DNA of 16,098 bases from BTRG01 sp036986275 (GTDB lineage: Bacteria; Pseudomonadota; Gammaproteobacteria; Acidiferrobacterales; SZUA-150). The notes below the pieces were generated by a model. The model was not told the origin of the DNA and ran no database searches. It saw only the letters and a list, made by a program, of their open reading frames with translations. The position numbers and the translations under genes are program-made. The DNA lies in assembly GCA_036986275.1 (NCBI GenBank), contig BTRG01000056.1, forward strand, positions 1 through 16,098. The letters run 5' to 3'. Shown piece after piece: positions 14,589-16,098 of this stretch (positions within the stretch are counted from its first letter, which is position 1; each line of letters starts with the position of its first letter).

Positions 14589-14662
14589 TTGAATTCTCCC
14601 TTAAGACTGGGAATGGAGTATATTTCAGTAGTGACCACAAAGAAAAATAATGGGATGAAGTA

Positions 14663-15304
14663 GTGGCCAAACTAGTACCCTCACAAATAACACCCGAAAT
14701 AGAAGCCTTGCTTTCACGGGCCGTACGTCGACGCTACAAACCCAAGGACTTTATATTACGCGCCGGTGAAGTGCCCAACTCCCTCTACCTCATCACCGAA
14801 GGTTCGGTCACTGTCTACATGGAAGACGACGACGGCAACGAACTGATCCTGGCTTACCTGGGTCCGGGCAGCTACTTTGGCGAACTGGGACTGTTCGAGA
14901 CCTGCAAGGGACGCAGCGCCTGGGTGCGTGTGCGCAAGAATGAGTGCGAAGTCGCCTCCATCAGTTATGACGCCTTTCACCAATTGTCCAAGGAAATGCC
15001 CAGCGTCTGGCTGGAGCTCAGTGGCCAAATTGCCGAGCGCCTACTGGACACCAACCGCAAGTTGGGACAACTGGCCTTCCTGGACGTGACCGGTCGCATC
15101 GCCCGTGCCCTGCTGGACCTGTCTTCGGATACCGAGGCCATGACCCACCCCGATGGCATGATGGTCAAAATCTCACGCGAGGAACTGGGCAAACTGGTCA
15201 ACTGCTCACGGGAAATGGCGGGCAAGGTGCTGAAGAATCTGGAATCCCAGGGCCTGATTCAGATCGAGGGTCGCAGCATCATTATTATTGATACCGCTAA
15301 ATAG
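14663..15304 (+). CDS. crp: cAMP receptor protein family regulator (Crp/Vfr-like)
   Basis: A global transcription factor of 213 residues. Residues 1-115 form the cyclic-nucleotide domain with the cAMP phosphate cassette GSYFGELGLFE (69-79) and RSAW (84-87), close to the E. coli residues that bind cAMP. The dimer helix carries ERLLDTNRKLGQLAFLDVTGR, with Thr130 kept and Asn131 where E. coli has Ser128. The winged HTH has ISREELGKLVNCSREMAGKVLKNL. Recognition-helix Arg183 and Glu184 match E. coli Arg180 and Glu181, while Lys188 replaces Arg185. The absence of cysteine clusters argues against FNR. GTG is the start, shortly after GGGATGAAG. It converges on trpC with an 8-bp overlap. Close homologues include Pseudomonas Vfr, with the same neighbours. 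Confidence 0.9.
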   Translation: MAKLVPSQITPEIEALLSRAVRRRYKPKDFILRAGEVPNSLYLITEGSVTVYMEDDDGNELILAYLGPGSYFGELGLFETCKGRSAWVRVRKNECEVASISYDAFHQLSKEMPSVWLELSGQIAERLLDTNRKLGQLAFLDVTGRIARALLDLSSDTEAMTHPDGMMVKISREELGKLVNCSREMAGKVLKNLESQGLIQIEGRSIIIIDTAK

Positions 15305-16094
15305 AAAACAACTCCGCCAGGCGCTCACCGGGATCGGGCGCCCGCATAAAGGCCTCCCCCACCAGGAAGGCGTGCACATTCGCCTCCCGCATGCGCACCA
15401 CATCCTCGACCGTATGGATGCCGCTCTCGGTAACCACCAGTCTGTCGTCAGGGATCAAGGGCAGCATATCCAACGTCGTTTCCAACCGGGTTTCAAATGT
15501 GCGCAAATTGCGGTTGTTGATGCCTATCATCGGCACATTCAGCCTCAATGCACGAGACAGTTCCTGCGCATCATGCACTTCCACCAGGACATCCATGCCC
15601 AGCTCTTGCGCCACCGCAGCCAGGCCGGCCATTTGTTTGTCTTCCAGGGCGGCAACGATAAGCAATATGCAATCGGCTTCTAAAACACGTGCTTCAAAGA
15701 CTTGATAGGGGTCTATCACAAAATCCTTGCGCAATACGGGCAAGCCGCAGGCTTCACGGGCCTGATGCAAATACTCATCCGCACCTTGAAAGAAATCGAT
15801 ATCGGTCAATACAGACAGACAACTGGCGCCGTGGGCCGCATAGGTGCTGGCAATTTCAGACGGCCGGAAGTCTTGCCGCAGCACACCCCGGGACGGTGAG
15901 GCCTTCTTGATCTCGGCAATCACGGCCACTTGATTCCCGGCGACACGATCTCGCAAGGCCTGTACAAATCCTCGCGGTGGCGCGGCATCTCGCAGTAACT
16001 CCTTTAATGTTGCCAGTGGCTGTTGCCGGCTGCGCTCGGTAATTTCCTCGGCCTTGCGTGCCAGTATGGTGCGCAGAATATCCGCTGTTGCCAT
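15297..16094 (-). CDS. trpC: Indole-3-glycerol phosphate synthase
   Basis: Catalyses ring closure of carboxyphenylamino-deoxyribulose phosphate to indole-3-glycerol phosphate in tryptophan synthesis. The 265 residues form a complete monofunctional enzyme, not the TrpC-TrpF fusion of enteric bacteria. Catalytic groups are visible: Glu61 and Lys63 in VIAEIKKASPSRG, Lys123 in VLRKDFVIDPYQ, Glu172 in LVEVHD, the INNRNL segment (192-197), and Glu223-Ser224 in VTESGI. The phosphate site is GEAFMRA near the end. The ATG at 16094 is at the window edge and is preceded by TAG, which could be the stop of an upstream trpD, the usual neighbour, though only four bases are visible. The stop lies inside the last codons of crp. 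Confidence 0.95.
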   Translation of the reverse strand: MATADILRTILARKAEEITERSRQQPLATLKELLRDAAPPRGFVQALRDRVAGNQVAVIAEIKKASPSRGVLRQDFRPSEIASTYAAHGASCLSVLTDIDFFQGADEYLHQAREACGLPVLRKDFVIDPYQVFEARVLEADCILLIVAALEDKQMAGLAAVAQELGMDVLVEVHDAQELSRALRLNVPMIGINNRNLRTFETRLETTLDMLPLIPDDRLVVTESGIHTVEDVVRMREANVHAFLVGEAFMRAPDPGERLAELFSI

Positions 16095-16098
16095 CTAA

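Noticed and set aside
14127..14663. Plus-strand open frame of 178 codons ending at the crp start
   Set aside because: Antisense to the OsmC gene, whose two-cysteine pattern is intact. The long open frame is a by-product of GC-rich codon use.

Overview
The window reads as a chromosomal segment of a gammaproteobacterium. The best evidence is at the right edge, where trpC, a Crp/Vfr-type regulator and an OsmC-family gene stand in the order and orientation I recall from Pseudomonas (trpC-vfr-osmC). The intergenic DNA is rich in palindromic repeats, and there is a fragment of a REP-associated transposase. A malyl-CoA lyase / malate-CoA ligase / serine-glyoxylate aminotransferase module points to methylotrophy or to glyoxylate handling by an autotroph. 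The species cannot be named from this window.

Layout, left to right. 1-458 holds no gene I can support. 459-899 is a stand-alone receiver-domain response regulator. 1009-1194 (minus) is the broken N-terminus of a RAYT transposase. 1406-2584 is sgaA (serine-glyoxylate aminotransferase) behind a good sigma70-type promoter. It ends at a perfect inverted repeat (2632-2702) whose left arm makes an intrinsic terminator. Facing it on the minus strand is the operon mcl-mtkA-mtkB (5866 down to 2766). Together these four genes interconvert acetyl-CoA, glyoxylate, malyl-CoA, malate, serine, glycine and hydroxypyruvate, which is the core of the serine cycle. Then come a SAM methyltransferase (6303-7130), a membrane-anchored SleB-type cell-wall hydrolase (minus, 7444-8040) and a mosaic of intergenic repeats (8264-8652).

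The most interesting part is a compact minus-strand operon from 14019 down to 8738. In order of transcription it encodes an acyl carrier protein, an AMP-forming acyl ligase, a DarA-type dialkylresorcinol enzyme with a C-terminal membrane segment, a DarB-type ketoacyl synthase III, an unrecognised 138-residue protein with an HTH-like C-terminus, and a BtrH-like papain-fold acyltransferase. From DarA to the end, genes are separated by 19 nt or less or overlap. The ligase and ACP can supply thioester-bound acyl chains, DarB can join two chains head to head, and DarA can aromatise the ring. The BtrH-like protein could then transfer an acyl group from the ACP to a further acceptor. I know of no characterised pathway with exactly this gene set, so it is the best candidate for a new resorcinol-type lipid system.

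The right edge is a conserved backbone: osmC (minus, TTG start), crp (plus, GTG start) and trpC (minus), the last two overlapping tail to tail by 8 bp. Non-ATG starts are frequent: mtkA, osmC and probably the btrH-like gene use TTG, and crp uses GTG.
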